Shown: positions 23,865 through 33,759 of the stretch, piece by piece
Layout: each line of letters starts with the position of its first letter
Position numbering within the stretch: the stretch's first letter is position 1
Assembly: GCA_029259635.1 (NCBI GenBank)
Contig: JAJDEU010000062.1
Location: 84,250-148,249 of the forward strand
Direction: 5' to 3'
Length of the DNA: 64,000 nt
From: Planctomycetota bacterium
Lineage (GTDB): Bacteria > Planctomycetota > UBA1135 > GCA-002686595
Position numbers and translations under genes: made by a program
Notes under the pieces: model-generated
The model's input: only the letters and a program-made list of their open reading frames with translations
What the model was told of the DNA's origin: nothing
The model's database searches: none

Positions 23865-25241
23865 TTAGAACTGGAAGTAGATGAACGGCGGACTGACGGC
23901 CGGGCGCATGAGAACGGCGAGCACGAGCAGAACCCCCGCACCCGCGTAAGTCAGGTACGTCCATCTCGAGAAGAAGCCGTGCTCGCGATTGAACTCTCCC
24001 AGGCTGTGCTCGATGGCGATGAAGGCCATCGCGGGAATCACCACATCTCCAATCGACGTGGAGAGGTCCGCGAATCCCTGCGCCTTGCCCAAGAGCACCC
24101 CGAGGGTCTCGGCGGAATCGGCGCGGAAGATCATCCATCCGACGAGAGTCAGTACTAGAAAGACGATCCGTCCGACTGGCGCGGCGAGCGCTCTTGCACG
24201 ATCCGGAACACCGGCTTTGAGCAACCGCTCGCCCACCAACAAGACGCCGTGAAAGAATCCCCAGAGCACAAAGGTCCACCCGGCTCCGTGCCATAGGCCG
24301 CCGAGTAACATCGTCGCCATCAGTGCTCCATAAAGCCGCAGCGTGCCGCGCCGCGAACCACCGAGCGGCAGGTACAAGTAGTCCCGCAGCCAAGTCGAGA
24401 GCGAGATGTGCCAACGCCGCCAAAAGTCTTGCGGGCCGGACGCGAAGTAGGGCGAGCGGAAGTTCAGGGGGAAGTTGAATCCGAACAGGACGCAGAGCGC
24501 CAAGGCCATGTCGGTGTAGCCGGAGAAGTCGCAATAGATCTGACCGGCGAAGGCGAGGGTGGCCATCCAGACGTCGCCCGATGAGAAGTCGAGCGGGGAT
24601 CCGTAGACGCGATCGACGATGAGGCCGAGGTTGTCGGCGATGACGAGTTTCTTGAAGAGGCCCAGGACGAAGAGCGGGATCGCTTCGCCGGCTCGCCTCG
24701 GAAAACTGGTGAGCGCGCTGGTGATCTGCGGCAGGAAACTCGAGGCGCGGATGATGGGGCCCGCGACGAGCTGGGGGAAGAAACTGACGAAGAACACGAA
24801 GTCGAGGAAGCGCGGGTGCGGCTTGAGCTGGCCGCGGTACACGTCGATCGTGTAGCTCATCGATTGGAACGTGAAGAAACTGATTCCGACCGGCAACGTC
24901 CATTCGGTGAGCGCGAAGTCCGCACCGATGAGTCGATTGAACGAGTCGATGCCGAAGTCGAGGTACTTGAAGGCGGCTAGGGATCCGAGGTTGGCGACGA
25001 GACTTGCGGTGAGCAGGAGTTTCTTCCTCGCGCTCGTCGCCGTCGGCATTTGCGCGGCGAGAGTGAAGTCGAGCGCGGTGGATCCGAAAATCAGGAAGAG
25101 GAACTTCCAGTTCCACGCGGCGTAGAAGAGATAGCTCGCCACGGTCAGGACGAGGGTTCGTTGCCGGACCGTCCTACAGAGCGCGGTTGCGAGAAGGGTG
25201 CCCGCGAGGAAGTAGAGGAAAATGCCGTCGAAGAAGAGCAT
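23865..25241 (-). CDS. MBOAT-family O-acyltransferase (AlgI/DltB-like)
   Basis: A 458-residue polytopic membrane protein of the MBOAT family. The hallmark FWRRWHISLSTWLRDYLYLP and LLGGLWHGAGWTFVLWG carry the conserved histidine of the acyl-transfer site. The first 100 residues are hydrophobic helices. In alginate and D-alanylation systems such proteins move an acyl group across the membrane to a polysaccharide or teichoic acid. The start lies six bases past the stop of the SGNH gene, so both form an operon, and its likely partner is that gene. Confidence 0.9.
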   Translation of the reverse strand: MLFFDGIFLYFLAGTLLATALCRTVRQRTLVLTVASYLFYAAWNWKFLFLIFGSTALDFTLAAQMPTATSARKKLLLTASLVANLGSLAAFKYLDFGIDSFNRLIGADFALTEWTLPVGISFFTFQSMSYTIDVYRGQLKPHPRFLDFVFFVSFFPQLVAGPIIRASSFLPQITSALTSFPRRAGEAIPLFVLGLFKKLVIADNLGLIVDRVYGSPLDFSSGDVWMATLAFAGQIYCDFSGYTDMALALCVLFGFNFPLNFRSPYFASGPQDFWRRWHISLSTWLRDYLYLPLGGSRRGTLRLYGALMATMLLGGLWHGAGWTFVLWGFFHGVLLVGERLLKAGVPDRARALAAPVGRIVFLVLTLVGWMIFRADSAETLGVLLGKAQGFADLSTSIGDVVIPAMAFIAIEHSLGEFNREHGFFSRWTYLTYAGAGVLLVLAVLMRPAVSPPFIYFQF

Positions 25242-25247
25242 TCAGAT

Positions 25248-26312
25248 CTAGTTGCACTCGGTCGGCTGGCGGTACTTCTTTGAACGAATCGCTTTGAAGA
25301 GGCGCTTGACGTAGGCCTTGGCGCCCATCGCATTCAAGTGAATGTGGTCGGTGAATTCGGTTCGTTCCGTGAACGGCGCACCGAACTCGTCGTAGAACTC
25401 GATCGCCGGGTCGTTGGACCAGCGCTCGGCCAGAGCACACCAATCGTCCATGACATCGAACTCGGCGAGGATGTTTCGATAAATGTCCGTCGTCGGTGGA
25501 ACGTGGAGAATCACTCGGCATCCGGCTGCCTTGGCGTCCCGAATCATCATCTCGACGCTCTCGACCAGGACCGGACTGAACTGATAATCGAAGATGCCCG
25601 CCTCGACGTCGGCTCTGCGCCTCTGCCGCAGTTCGCGGTACTCCTCTTTCGACATTTCGATGGAGAGGAGCGGGGAGAGTCCGCCGTCCTTGTTCAGCGG
25701 TTTGCCGAGTTCGCTCGGACTGGTGACTCCGATCGAACTCAAGACGACTTGAAGCGCTTCGGCTCGTCGTCGGTGCAAGATCAGGCGTTCCCAGGTCGTG
25801 ATCTCGGCTAGCTCCTTGACGTCGCGCCCGAACTCCTCGATATAGCCCTCCGGCATCTTCATCAGAGTCACCAGGTCGAGGAAGGACGGCTCGTGAATCG
25901 TGCCTCGCAGTCCGTTGAACTGCAGCGGATTGACTTCGATGAGTAAGTACCTGGGCGTGCAATTCAACGACTGCACGTGCCGCCAGATCATGTAGTTCGT
26001 GCTGGCGCGCGAACCGTAGAGGGCGAAGTTGTAGAGCGAGTCGACCGGTCCATCGAGTCGTTCGCCACGAATGGTTTGCTCTCGAAAGATCCTGTCGCTC
26101 ATCGACGAGCCGAGCGCCAAGACTTCCGGACAGGGCTGCGCGCGAAAGATCAGGCTCTTGGTGTCGCCCCACATTTGAGGGGCACCGATCTCGGGCGCCA
26201 ACTCATCGAGCGATCCCCACATGAACCTCTCGGCGACGGCGAGCGGTCCCAGCAAGAGCCCGGTGAGGACCAAGCCGCGAGCGGCGCGGCGCACCCCTGT
26301 CGCTAACTCCAT
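25248..26312 (-). CDS. SGNH/AlgX-DltD-like acyl-transfer partner protein
   Basis: A 354-residue protein with one N-terminal hydrophobic helix (LVLTGLLLGPLAVAE) and an SGNH-type hydrolase core: LALGSSMSDRIF holds the likely nucleophile serine (Ser69 or Ser70) and FTDHIHLNAMGAKAY the Asp-x-x-His pair near residue 325. It lies just upstream of the MBOAT gene in one operon. Together they probably O-acylate an exported polysaccharide, with MBOAT handing the acyl group to this protein. No polysaccharide synthesis genes are nearby, so the acceptor is unknown. Confidence 0.8.
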   Translation of the reverse strand: MELATGVRRAARGLVLTGLLLGPLAVAERFMWGSLDELAPEIGAPQMWGDTKSLIFRAQPCPEVLALGSSMSDRIFREQTIRGERLDGPVDSLYNFALYGSRASTNYMIWRHVQSLNCTPRYLLIEVNPLQFNGLRGTIHEPSFLDLVTLMKMPEGYIEEFGRDVKELAEITTWERLILHRRRAEALQVVLSSIGVTSPSELGKPLNKDGGLSPLLSIEMSKEEYRELRQRRRADVEAGIFDYQFSPVLVESVEMMIRDAKAAGCRVILHVPPTTDIYRNILAEFDVMDDWCALAERWSNDPAIEFYDEFGAPFTERTEFTDHIHLNAMGAKAYVKRLFKAIRSKKYRQPTECN

Positions 26313-26521
26313 TGAGGCTCTGATTGCATGCGTGGCTTTCCGCGATTCGTCCCGACCTCGCTCTGTAAGCCGAACGTGTCTCGATCGTTAATCGAACGTA
26401 AAGTCTAACCGCAGTCCGGCTCTACTGTCGAGATCCGGGCGCTCTGCGCACAGTGAGCGGGCGAACCGAGCGACGTGAAAGCCCTGCCGTCGTTCGGAGC
26501 CCGACACCACCGAGCTAACCG

Positions 26522-28282
26522 CTACTCATCGGCGCGAACCAGCTCCATGTATTGCGGTTCCCAGATCTCGAGGTCGAGCCGCTCTTCCAGTTGTTCGCGC
26601 GTGAGCGGCTCGCACTCTTTCGTTCGAACCGCCTCCTCGGCCACCGCGAGCGCAACTGTTCGACTGACCCGGCGAATCTCACCGACGGTCGGAAGAATCG
26701 TTCCCGCCGCGAGGCGCTCCGGAGGAACGCATTCCGCGCATGCACGAGCCGCGACGGCGAACATGGAATCGGTAATGCGCTTGGCGTGACAGACCCACGC
26801 GCCCATGCCGACTCCCGGGAAGATCAACATGTTGTTGGCCTGCGCGATCGGGACCGGATGCTTGGGACCCGGAACGGGCGGGAAAGGACTGCCGGTCGCA
26901 ACGATGGCGCGACCGTTGGTCCAGCGAATCAAATCCGTCGGAACGGCTTCCGAGAGGGACGCGGGATTGGAGAGCGCGAAGACAATCGGCCTCGCCGTTA
27001 CTTTCGCAAGGGCGCGAATGGAGGCTTCGTCGAATGCGCCGGAAACTCCGGTGGCACCTACCAGCGCGTGCGGACAAAAGTGCTCGATCGAAACTTGAAG
27101 TAACTCGTCGTGCGAACACCTCGGCCAGGCCTTCGCACGCTCGGCCGGCATGGCGAACTCCGTTTTGAAAGCTTCGAGCTTAGTACGAGCGTAGTGCACC
27201 AATCCGGTCGTATCCAAGAACACCATCTGCGCCTTGGCTTGCTCTTCGGTTAGTCCGGCAGCCATTTTGGTCGCGAGCATCGCACGCGCCGAGCCGATGT
27301 TGGCCTCGCCCGCGCCCAGGAACAGAATTCGAGCTTCGGTGATCGGAACCTGCGCCAGTTCGAACGCGTTGGTGAGCCCGGCCAAAACAACTGCGCCGGT
27401 TCCCAGAATGTCATCGTTGAAGCTGGGCAAGCGATCGCGATAACGGTCCAGGATCGTGAAGGCATTGCGCTTGGCAAAGTCCTCCCATTGAACGATGGCT
27501 TGAGGCCAACGACGCTTAACGGCCGCTACAAAAGCCTCGACGAGCTCGTCGTAAGCCGCGCCGCGCAGCCGCCGCTCGCGCCTTCCCAGGTAGAGCGGAT
27601 CCGCAAGGCGCTGTTCGTTGTCGGTGCCCACATCGAGCACAACCGGAAGCGTAAGGGTGGGATGAATCCCGGCACCGAGCGCGTAGAGATTGAGCTTGCC
27701 GATCGAGATGCCGATGCCGCCAGCACCTTGATCTCCCGTTCCGAGAATGCGCTCGCCGTCGGTCACGACGAGGAGCGCCGCTTCCTCAAGGCCGCTGTTG
27801 TCGAGTAATTCGTCGATCCGATGCAGGTCGTCGGCGGTGACGTAAAGCCCGCGCGGTCGGCGATAAATGTGGCTGTACTCCTGACAGGCTTGCCCGACCG
27901 TCGGCGTGTAGATGATCGGCAGGATTTGCTCGAGGTTCTCGAGCGCAAAGCGATGGAAGAGCGTCTCGTTGCGATCTTGGAGTGCGACGAGATAGAGGTA
28001 TCGATCGATGTCGCTCTCGCGGCGCGCGTAGTTCTCGGCGACTCGCCCGAGTTGACTCTCGATCGTTGTTTCGTGAGGAGGAATGATCCCGCGCAGGCCC
28101 AGCCGTTGGCGCTCGTCACTGGGAAAAGCGGTGCCCTTGTTGAGCATCGGATCCTTCCGCAGAGCGTGCCCGATGGCGGATACCTCCGCGATCCAGGGCT
28201 TGCCGCTCGTGCGGCGATGTATGTGGTAGGGATGCCGCTTCGAAGGCGGAATCGTGGGCCTCGCGGCGGTTAAAACAGTCAT
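26522..28282 (-). CDS. maeA: NAD-dependent malic enzyme
   Basis: A 586-residue malic enzyme of the long SfcA/MaeA type, oxidatively decarboxylating malate to pyruvate. Tyr125 in IIYTPTVG and Lys196 in GIGISIGKLNLYALG are the catalytic pair, GTGDQG and EDFAKRNAF mark the malate/metal site, and LFLGAGEANIGSA (about 320) is the nucleotide-binding glycine loop. I start at ATG 28282, preceded by AAGAGG, not at the longer frame's ATG (28351). It is downstream of an acyl-CoA ligase and a small hypothetical gene on the same strand. Confidence 0.92.
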   Translation of the reverse strand: MTVLTAARPTIPPSKRHPYHIHRRTSGKPWIAEVSAIGHALRKDPMLNKGTAFPSDERQRLGLRGIIPPHETTIESQLGRVAENYARRESDIDRYLYLVALQDRNETLFHRFALENLEQILPIIYTPTVGQACQEYSHIYRRPRGLYVTADDLHRIDELLDNSGLEEAALLVVTDGERILGTGDQGAGGIGISIGKLNLYALGAGIHPTLTLPVVLDVGTDNEQRLADPLYLGRRERRLRGAAYDELVEAFVAAVKRRWPQAIVQWEDFAKRNAFTILDRYRDRLPSFNDDILGTGAVVLAGLTNAFELAQVPITEARILFLGAGEANIGSARAMLATKMAAGLTEEQAKAQMVFLDTTGLVHYARTKLEAFKTEFAMPAERAKAWPRCSHDELLQVSIEHFCPHALVGATGVSGAFDEASIRALAKVTARPIVFALSNPASLSEAVPTDLIRWTNGRAIVATGSPFPPVPGPKHPVPIAQANNMLIFPGVGMGAWVCHAKRITDSMFAVAARACAECVPPERLAAGTILPTVGEIRRVSRTVALAVAEEAVRTKECEPLTREQLEERLDLEIWEPQYMELVRADE

Positions 28283-28403
28283 GGCGACCTCTTTCTCCTC
28301 TCCGTTTGAGAGGAATTCAATCGAACGCGGCTCGACGCGCCGAAAGGACATGATTCAGGCGCCAGGCCAGTTTTTCGAGCGTACCGCCGAGCGGGAAAAG
28401 CTC

Positions 28404-28440
28404 ACAGGTGACCTTGGAGGTAGCGGGTTCGCTACCTGTG
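28404..28440 (-). other. Hairpin between a small ORF and malic enzyme
   Basis: AGGTAGCG-GGTT-CGCTACCT forms a perfect 8-bp stem (28418-28437), and CACAGGT / ACCTGTG overlaps it as an alternative pairing. There is no U-run, so it is not a plain intrinsic terminator; it may be a processing or leader structure. Confidence 0.35.
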
Positions 28441-28469
28441 CGTAGTTCGCGGTGGGAACGGCGACTTCG

Positions 28470-28868
28470 CTACGACGGTCGCGAAGCCTCGACTTCACTG
28501 AAGAGCGCAAGGTCGACCAACTGGTGAATCGATCCGCAGTCGAGGGCTGCTTGAGAGTCATCGACGGTGCGCTGCAAAGCCGAGTAAGAATCCGACTCTC
28601 TCAAATTCCGAAGGCCGCTATAGGGTTCGAGCGGTTCCGGATTCTCCGCGGTGGTTCGCCACGCGAGTAGTCGGAGCCAGGGCTTCTGGGAGACCCACTG
28701 AATCAGTCGTGTCCAGCGATTCGACCAAAAGCCGAACGGTGGTTCGTTCGCCTTCCCGGGCCGAGGCGCGATGTCAGGGGACACCCTCATCGCGGGATTG
28801 GATGTGTTCTCGCCGCGCGCAGATTCCAAAATGGGGTCTACGATTCTCGAGCGGAGAACGCTTTTCAT
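28470..28868 (-). CDS. Small hypothetical protein downstream of the acyl-CoA ligase
   Basis: A 132-residue frame starting four bases after the ligase stop. It contains a tryptophan-rich middle (FGFWSNRWTRLIQWVSQKPW) and an acidic tail (DDSQAALDCGSIHQLVDLAL). Codon use looks plausible for a gene, and the tight spacing supports co-transcription, but there is no family I recognise and no ribosome-binding site of note. It could also be a chance frame. Confidence 0.4.
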   Translation of the reverse strand: MKSVLRSRIVDPILESARGENTSNPAMRVSPDIAPRPGKANEPPFGFWSNRWTRLIQWVSQKPWLRLLAWRTTAENPEPLEPYSGLRNLRESDSYSALQRTVDDSQAALDCGSIHQLVDLALFSEVEASRPS

Positions 28869-28872
28869 GTCA

Positions 28873-30615
28873 CTAACCGATGGGTATCGGCTCCTCATGT
28901 GGCGATTTTTTCCTTTTCGAATCGGGCAAGGTGTGACTTTCCAGCTCGCGTATCGCCGTTTCGCGGAGCTTGAACTTCTGTACCTTGCCGGTGACCGTCA
29001 TCGGGTACTCGGTGACGACCTTCCAGTAACGCGGGATCTTGAAGTGAGCGATATGCCCGGTGCAGAGCTCTCGGAACTCCGCGGGAGTGGGTGGCTTGGC
29101 GGCGTTCGGTCCGTGAAGACGGACACATGCGAGCAACTCTTCTCCGAGCCTCTCGTCCGGAACGCCGACGACCTGTGCGTCCGCGATCATGTCGAGTGTG
29201 AACAAGAACTCCTCGATTTCGCGCGGGAAGACATTCTCGCCACCGCGAATGATCATGTTCTTGATGCGACCGGTGATCTTGACGTAGCCCTCGTCATCCA
29301 TGACGCCCAGGTCGCCAGAGTGCAGCCAGCCGCTCTCGTCAATCGCTTCCGCCGTGGCTTCCGGCATGTTGTCGTAGCCGCGCATCACCTGGTAACCCCG
29401 GAAGCACAACTCGCCCGGCGCTCCACGAGGCACCGTGCGCCCCGTCTCGGGGTCGACGACTTTCAGCTCTTGGTGGGGCAGGACGCGTCCAACGGTGGAA
29501 ACCCGCCGGTCGAGCGAATCGGAGGGCCCGGTCATCGTGGTGGCCGGCGAGGCTTCGGTTTGGCCGTAGGCGATCAAGACATCGGGCATGTGCATGCGCT
29601 CTTCGACCTTGCGCATGACCTCGACTGGGCAGGGAGCGCCGGCCATGATTCCCGATCGGAGCGAGGTTAGGTCGAAGTCCGCGAAGCTCGGCTCATCGAG
29701 CATGGCGATGAACATCGTCGGGACGCCGTGAAGAACGGTGCAGTGCTCGTCCTGAACAGCTCGCAGGGTTTCGACGGGATCGAAAGAGGGGCTCGGGATG
29801 ACAATCGTCCCGCCGTGCGCGACGGTGCCCAAGTTGCTGATCACCATGCCGAAGCAATGGTAGAAGGGCACCGGAACGCACACTCGGTCTTGTGGTGTGA
29901 GCCCGAGCAACTCGCCAACCGAGAACGCATTGTTGAGAATGTTGTTGTGGGTGAGCAAGACACCCTTCGGCTTGCCGGTCGTCCCCGACGTGTACTGAAT
30001 GTTGATGATGTCGTCGATGTCGAGGTTGTCTTCCTCGTCCTTCAACCTGGCATCATCGAACTCGTCGCCAAGCTCGGCGAAGCTCCGGGTCGTGAGCATG
30101 CCGGGATGTTGAACATCGCCGATGAAGATGACGCTCTTCAGGTGGGGGAAGCGCCAGGAGTCGAGGTGGCCGGGTTCGGCCTTCAGAGCATCGGGGCAGA
30201 CCTCGTAGAACATGTCGAGGTAGTTCGAGCTCTTGAAGGAGTCGATCAAGATCAACGCGCGCGCCCGGGATTCCTTGAGCACGTATTCCAGCTCGTGGGT
30301 GCGGTAGGCCGGATTGATATTGACCAGCACGGCTCCGATCTTGGCGGTCGCGAACTGGGCGACCATCCACTCGTAGTTATTGATCGACCAAATCGCGACT
30401 CGGTCGCCGCGGCGAATTCCGAGCTTGAGAAAGGACTTGGCCGCGCGGTTCACGATCTTCACGAACTCGCGGTAGGTGAACCTCAGTCCCCGTGGCACGG
30501 ACACCAACAATTCGTTGTCGGGATAGGTGGCGGCGACACGATCCAGGCATTGGCCGATGGTTTCGCCGAGTAGGGGAGATTGGGATCCCCGAGATTCGTA
30601 ACTGCGCGTTTTCAT
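28873..30615 (-). CDS. Fatty-acid/medium-chain acyl-CoA synthetase (AMP-binding)
   Basis: A 580-residue ANL-superfamily ligase that activates a carboxylic acid with ATP and CoA. The P-loop YTSGTTGKPKG, the YGQTEASP motif, and SGWLHSGDLG with KNMIIRGGENVFPREIEE in the C-terminal domain are all present, as is the final lysine in MTVTGKVQKFKL. It most resembles medium/long-chain FadD-type enzymes. ATG 30615 is preceded by GAGGA; a longer frame upstream lacks this. It probably feeds beta-oxidation, with malic enzyme two genes downstream. Confidence 0.9.
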   Translation of the reverse strand: MKTRSYESRGSQSPLLGETIGQCLDRVAATYPDNELLVSVPRGLRFTYREFVKIVNRAAKSFLKLGIRRGDRVAIWSINNYEWMVAQFATAKIGAVLVNINPAYRTHELEYVLKESRARALILIDSFKSSNYLDMFYEVCPDALKAEPGHLDSWRFPHLKSVIFIGDVQHPGMLTTRSFAELGDEFDDARLKDEEDNLDIDDIINIQYTSGTTGKPKGVLLTHNNILNNAFSVGELLGLTPQDRVCVPVPFYHCFGMVISNLGTVAHGGTIVIPSPSFDPVETLRAVQDEHCTVLHGVPTMFIAMLDEPSFADFDLTSLRSGIMAGAPCPVEVMRKVEERMHMPDVLIAYGQTEASPATTMTGPSDSLDRRVSTVGRVLPHQELKVVDPETGRTVPRGAPGELCFRGYQVMRGYDNMPEATAEAIDESGWLHSGDLGVMDDEGYVKITGRIKNMIIRGGENVFPREIEEFLFTLDMIADAQVVGVPDERLGEELLACVRLHGPNAAKPPTPAEFRELCTGHIAHFKIPRYWKVVTEYPMTVTGKVQKFKLRETAIRELESHTLPDSKRKKSPHEEPIPIG

Positions 30616-31062
30616 GAGAGCTTCCTCGAGTGTTTCTTCGAGTTCGAACTCCGCAGAGGGCCGGGAGTTCGGACGGACCTCCGGCAAGATCGAGGACCAA
30701 ACTAAGACTAGGCGTTCTTGCCGCCCGGAGACATCCGCCCAGTGTCCACCTTGGGGCAAAACGGTTGCGTACCGGGCTGAGGTTCGAGGAGCTCATTGTC
30801 GATCGGAGGCCGGTGGATCACGACGGGAGCTAGCACCGGATTCCGGCGTTCTGGCCTCGGTCGCCGGGGACGCAGAGCTCGAATCGAGAGCGCACTTGTC
30901 GCGGCATGTGCCGCAAGCTGTCCGGCGCGGGATTAGTGCGAAGAGCGGTGGTGAAAAAGGATCCGTTGGAGGGGGAACCTGACCTGAGAGCTGGCGCGAG
31001 GGCCTTGACCGCGATGGAGTTGAGGGACAACACGTTAGACTGAGAGCCCCTGAGTTGAGTAC
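30616..31062. other. Divergent intergenic region
   Basis: About 450 bases between the divergent acyl-CoA ligase and P-type ATPase genes. It presumably carries both promoters. I see no gene, repeat or operator I can support. Confidence 0.45.
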
Positions 31063-33759
31063 ATGGACAACGAGTCTCGCAAAGTGATTAGCGATGCTTG
31101 GGCGCTTCCTGCAGATGAAGTGCTCGCTCGTCTTCAGGTCAGCGCCGCCGACGGTTTGTCGCAGGCCGAGGCCACTCGCCGACTCGAGGAGTACGGGCCG
31201 AATGAGCTCCGAACTCGCGAAAAGCGCGGCGCCTTTCGCATCCTGATCGATCAGCTGCGGAGCACGGTGGTGCTCCTCCTCGCGGTAGCCGCCGTCCTCT
31301 CGTTTGCCTATGGCGGCACGAACGAAGGTATCGCGATTGTCGTCGTGCTGGTGATCAATACGTTGATCGGGTTCACCGTCGAACTTCGCGCGGTGCGATC
31401 GATGGATGCGCTGCGAGCGCTCGGTGGTGTTCGAACGCGAGTGCGGCGAGCGGGGCGTTCCACGATGGTGCGCGGCGAGGAAGTCGTGCCGGGTGACATT
31501 CTGGTTCTCGAAGGCGGAGACACGGTGACCGCCGATGCGCGCCTTGTTTCGGCGTCGCGTCTGCGTGCGAACGAGAGCACGTTTACGGGCGAGTCGGTTC
31601 CGGTGGACAAGACGAGCGATGCGCTCGAGAGCGCGGACCGCATCGATCAGCGCTTGAACATGATCTTCAAGGGCACCTCGCTCTCGGTGGGCAGCTGCGA
31701 AGCGGTCGTGGTGACGACCGGAATGCAGACGGAGCTCGGCCACATCTCCGAACTGACGGAATCAACTGGCAGCGAGACGACGCCGCTGGAGAAGCAGCTC
31801 GTTCGCGTGGGTAACAAGCTGATTGTGCTGACGATCATCATCACGATCGTCGTCGTCATCGCTGGCGTGTTGGCCGGGAAGCCATTGCACTTGATGATCG
31901 AAACGGGGATCGCGCTCGCCGTGGCGACGATCCCCGAGGGTTTGCCGATCGTCTCGACGATTGCGTTGGCGCGCGGACTGTGGCGCATGTCCCGACGTCA
32001 CGCCCTGATCAACAAGCTCTCCGCGGTTGAAACTCTGGGCGCGACGAGCGTGCTGTGCACCGACAAGACCGGCACTCTGACGGAGAGTCGCATGCGTGTG
32101 GCGCACGTTGTCTGCGCGTCGAACAGCGCAGACCTCAAGCCGAACGTCGAGTCGGAACCCGGCGCGCTCGAACTTCCTGCGGACTGTCGCTCGGCGCTCG
32201 AGCTCGGTGTCCTGTGTAATCGCGCGTCGCTCGCGGGGGAGGACGATGGTTCGCAAGCCGTCGGCGACCCGCTGGAGATTGCGCTCTTGCTCGCCGGTCT
32301 CCGAATCAATCTGAACCGCGCAGAGCTGATCGAAAGCTCGCCCGAAGTGGGTGCAGATGCCTTCGATGCGGTGACCAAGCTGATGGCGACTTTCCATCAG
32401 CGCGCCGATTCCGTTTTGGTCGCGGTCAAGGGCGCTCCCGAAGCCGTGATCGAAAACTGCACGCGCATCCTCGAGCTGGATAGCGAAGCCGAACTCGACG
32501 AGAGTCGCCGAGCGCGAGCACTCGGTGAGGCGGAAACTCTGGCGACGCGGGGGCTGCGCGTGATTGCCGTCGCGAGGCGGGTCTCGACCGAAGTTCCGAG
32601 CGATCCCTACGAGGGACTGACCCTGGTGGGGCTTCTGGGGTTGATCGATCCGCCGCGAATGGAGGTGCGGGAGGCCATCGAGAGTTGTCACTCGGCGGGC
32701 ATTCGCGTCTTGATGATTACCGGCGATCACCCGGCGACGGCGGGCGCGATTGCGAAGGCCGTCGGGTTGGGGGGCGCTCTCGAACCGGAGGCGATGCCGG
32801 TTGTGGAGCAGGGCGTCTCTGTCGATGGTTTCGATCAGCTTTCGGCGGAGGAGCGCGAACGAATTCGCTCGCAGGATTTGTTCGCGCGTGTGAGTCCCGA
32901 GCAGAAGCTGAGCTTGATTCGATTGCATCAAGAGGCGGGAACCGTGGTCGGCATGATCGGGGATGGAGTCAACGATGCGCCGGCGCTCGAGCAAGCCGAC
33001 ATCGGAATCGCGATGGGACTTCGGGGAACGGAGGTTGCGCGCGAAGCGGCGGAGATGGTGCTTCGCGACGACTGCTTCTCGTCGGTGGTGGTGGCCGTCG
33101 AGGAGGGTCGCGTGATCTTCGGGAACATCCGTAAGTTCGTCGTCTACTTGCTCTCGTGCAACATCAGCGAGGTCATGGTGCTCGCCATCGCAGCCGGGGT
33201 CGAAGCGCCGTTGCCGATCCTGCCGCTTCAGATCTTGTTCCTGAATTTAGTCTCCGACATCTTTCCGGCCCTCGCGCTCGGTGTCGGACCGGGTCCGGCT
33301 GGCGTCATGAACCAGCCGCCGCGAGCGCCGAAGGAGGGCATCCTCACGGCTAGTCACGGTCGCTGGATCGCCGGTTACGGATCTCTGTTGACGGCCACGG
33401 TGCTGGCGGTCTTCTACTTGTGTCTGGGTCCGTTGGCGCTGCCCCAAGAGCGCGCGGTGACGGTGACCTTCCTCACGCTCGCGTTCGCGCAACTCTGGCA
33501 CGTGTTCAACATGCGCGATCGGAAAACGCAGGTCTTCCGCAACGAGATCACGGGCAATCCATTCGTCTGGGGTGCGCTCCTCTTGTGCACCATCCTGATC
33601 GGAATGGCGCTGTACGTTCCGATGCTGGCGTCCGTTCTGAAGCTCGAGCGCCCGACTCTCACGGAGTGGGTACTGGTTGCGGTCTTCAGCCTAATTCCGC
33701 TCGTGCTTGGTCAAGCCTTCGAGGTGTTCCGTCAAAAGCGGGGGGAGCGCGAACGATGA
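31063..33759 (+). CDS. P2-type cation-transporting ATPase (Ca2+-ATPase-like)
   Basis: An 898-residue P-type ATPase. An N-terminal cation_ATPase_N region (SQAEATRRLEEYGPNEL), the actuator TFTGESVP, the ion-site helix with IPEGLP near residue 290, the phosphorylation motif DKTGTLT (Asp334), and MITGDHPAT and MIGDGVNDAP in the P-domain are all present. The IPEGLP motif and C-terminal helices point to Ca2+/Mn2+ or Na+ export. Its stop overlaps the exchanger start by four bases (ATGA), so the two genes are coupled and probably work together in calcium homeostasis. Confidence 0.92.
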   Translation: MDNESRKVISDAWALPADEVLARLQVSAADGLSQAEATRRLEEYGPNELRTREKRGAFRILIDQLRSTVVLLLAVAAVLSFAYGGTNEGIAIVVVLVINTLIGFTVELRAVRSMDALRALGGVRTRVRRAGRSTMVRGEEVVPGDILVLEGGDTVTADARLVSASRLRANESTFTGESVPVDKTSDALESADRIDQRLNMIFKGTSLSVGSCEAVVVTTGMQTELGHISELTESTGSETTPLEKQLVRVGNKLIVLTIIITIVVVIAGVLAGKPLHLMIETGIALAVATIPEGLPIVSTIALARGLWRMSRRHALINKLSAVETLGATSVLCTDKTGTLTESRMRVAHVVCASNSADLKPNVESEPGALELPADCRSALELGVLCNRASLAGEDDGSQAVGDPLEIALLLAGLRINLNRAELIESSPEVGADAFDAVTKLMATFHQRADSVLVAVKGAPEAVIENCTRILELDSEAELDESRRARALGEAETLATRGLRVIAVARRVSTEVPSDPYEGLTLVGLLGLIDPPRMEVREAIESCHSAGIRVLMITGDHPATAGAIAKAVGLGGALEPEAMPVVEQGVSVDGFDQLSAEERERIRSQDLFARVSPEQKLSLIRLHQEAGTVVGMIGDGVNDAPALEQADIGIAMGLRGTEVAREAAEMVLRDDCFSSVVVAVEEGRVIFGNIRKFVVYLLSCNISEVMVLAIAAGVEAPLPILPLQILFLNLVSDIFPALALGVGPGPAGVMNQPPRAPKEGILTASHGRWIAGYGSLLTATVLAVFYLCLGPLALPQERAVTVTFLTLAFAQLWHVFNMRDRKTQVFRNEITGNPFVWGALLLCTILIGMALYVPMLASVLKLERPTLTEWVLVAVFSLIPLVLGQAFEVFRQKRGERER

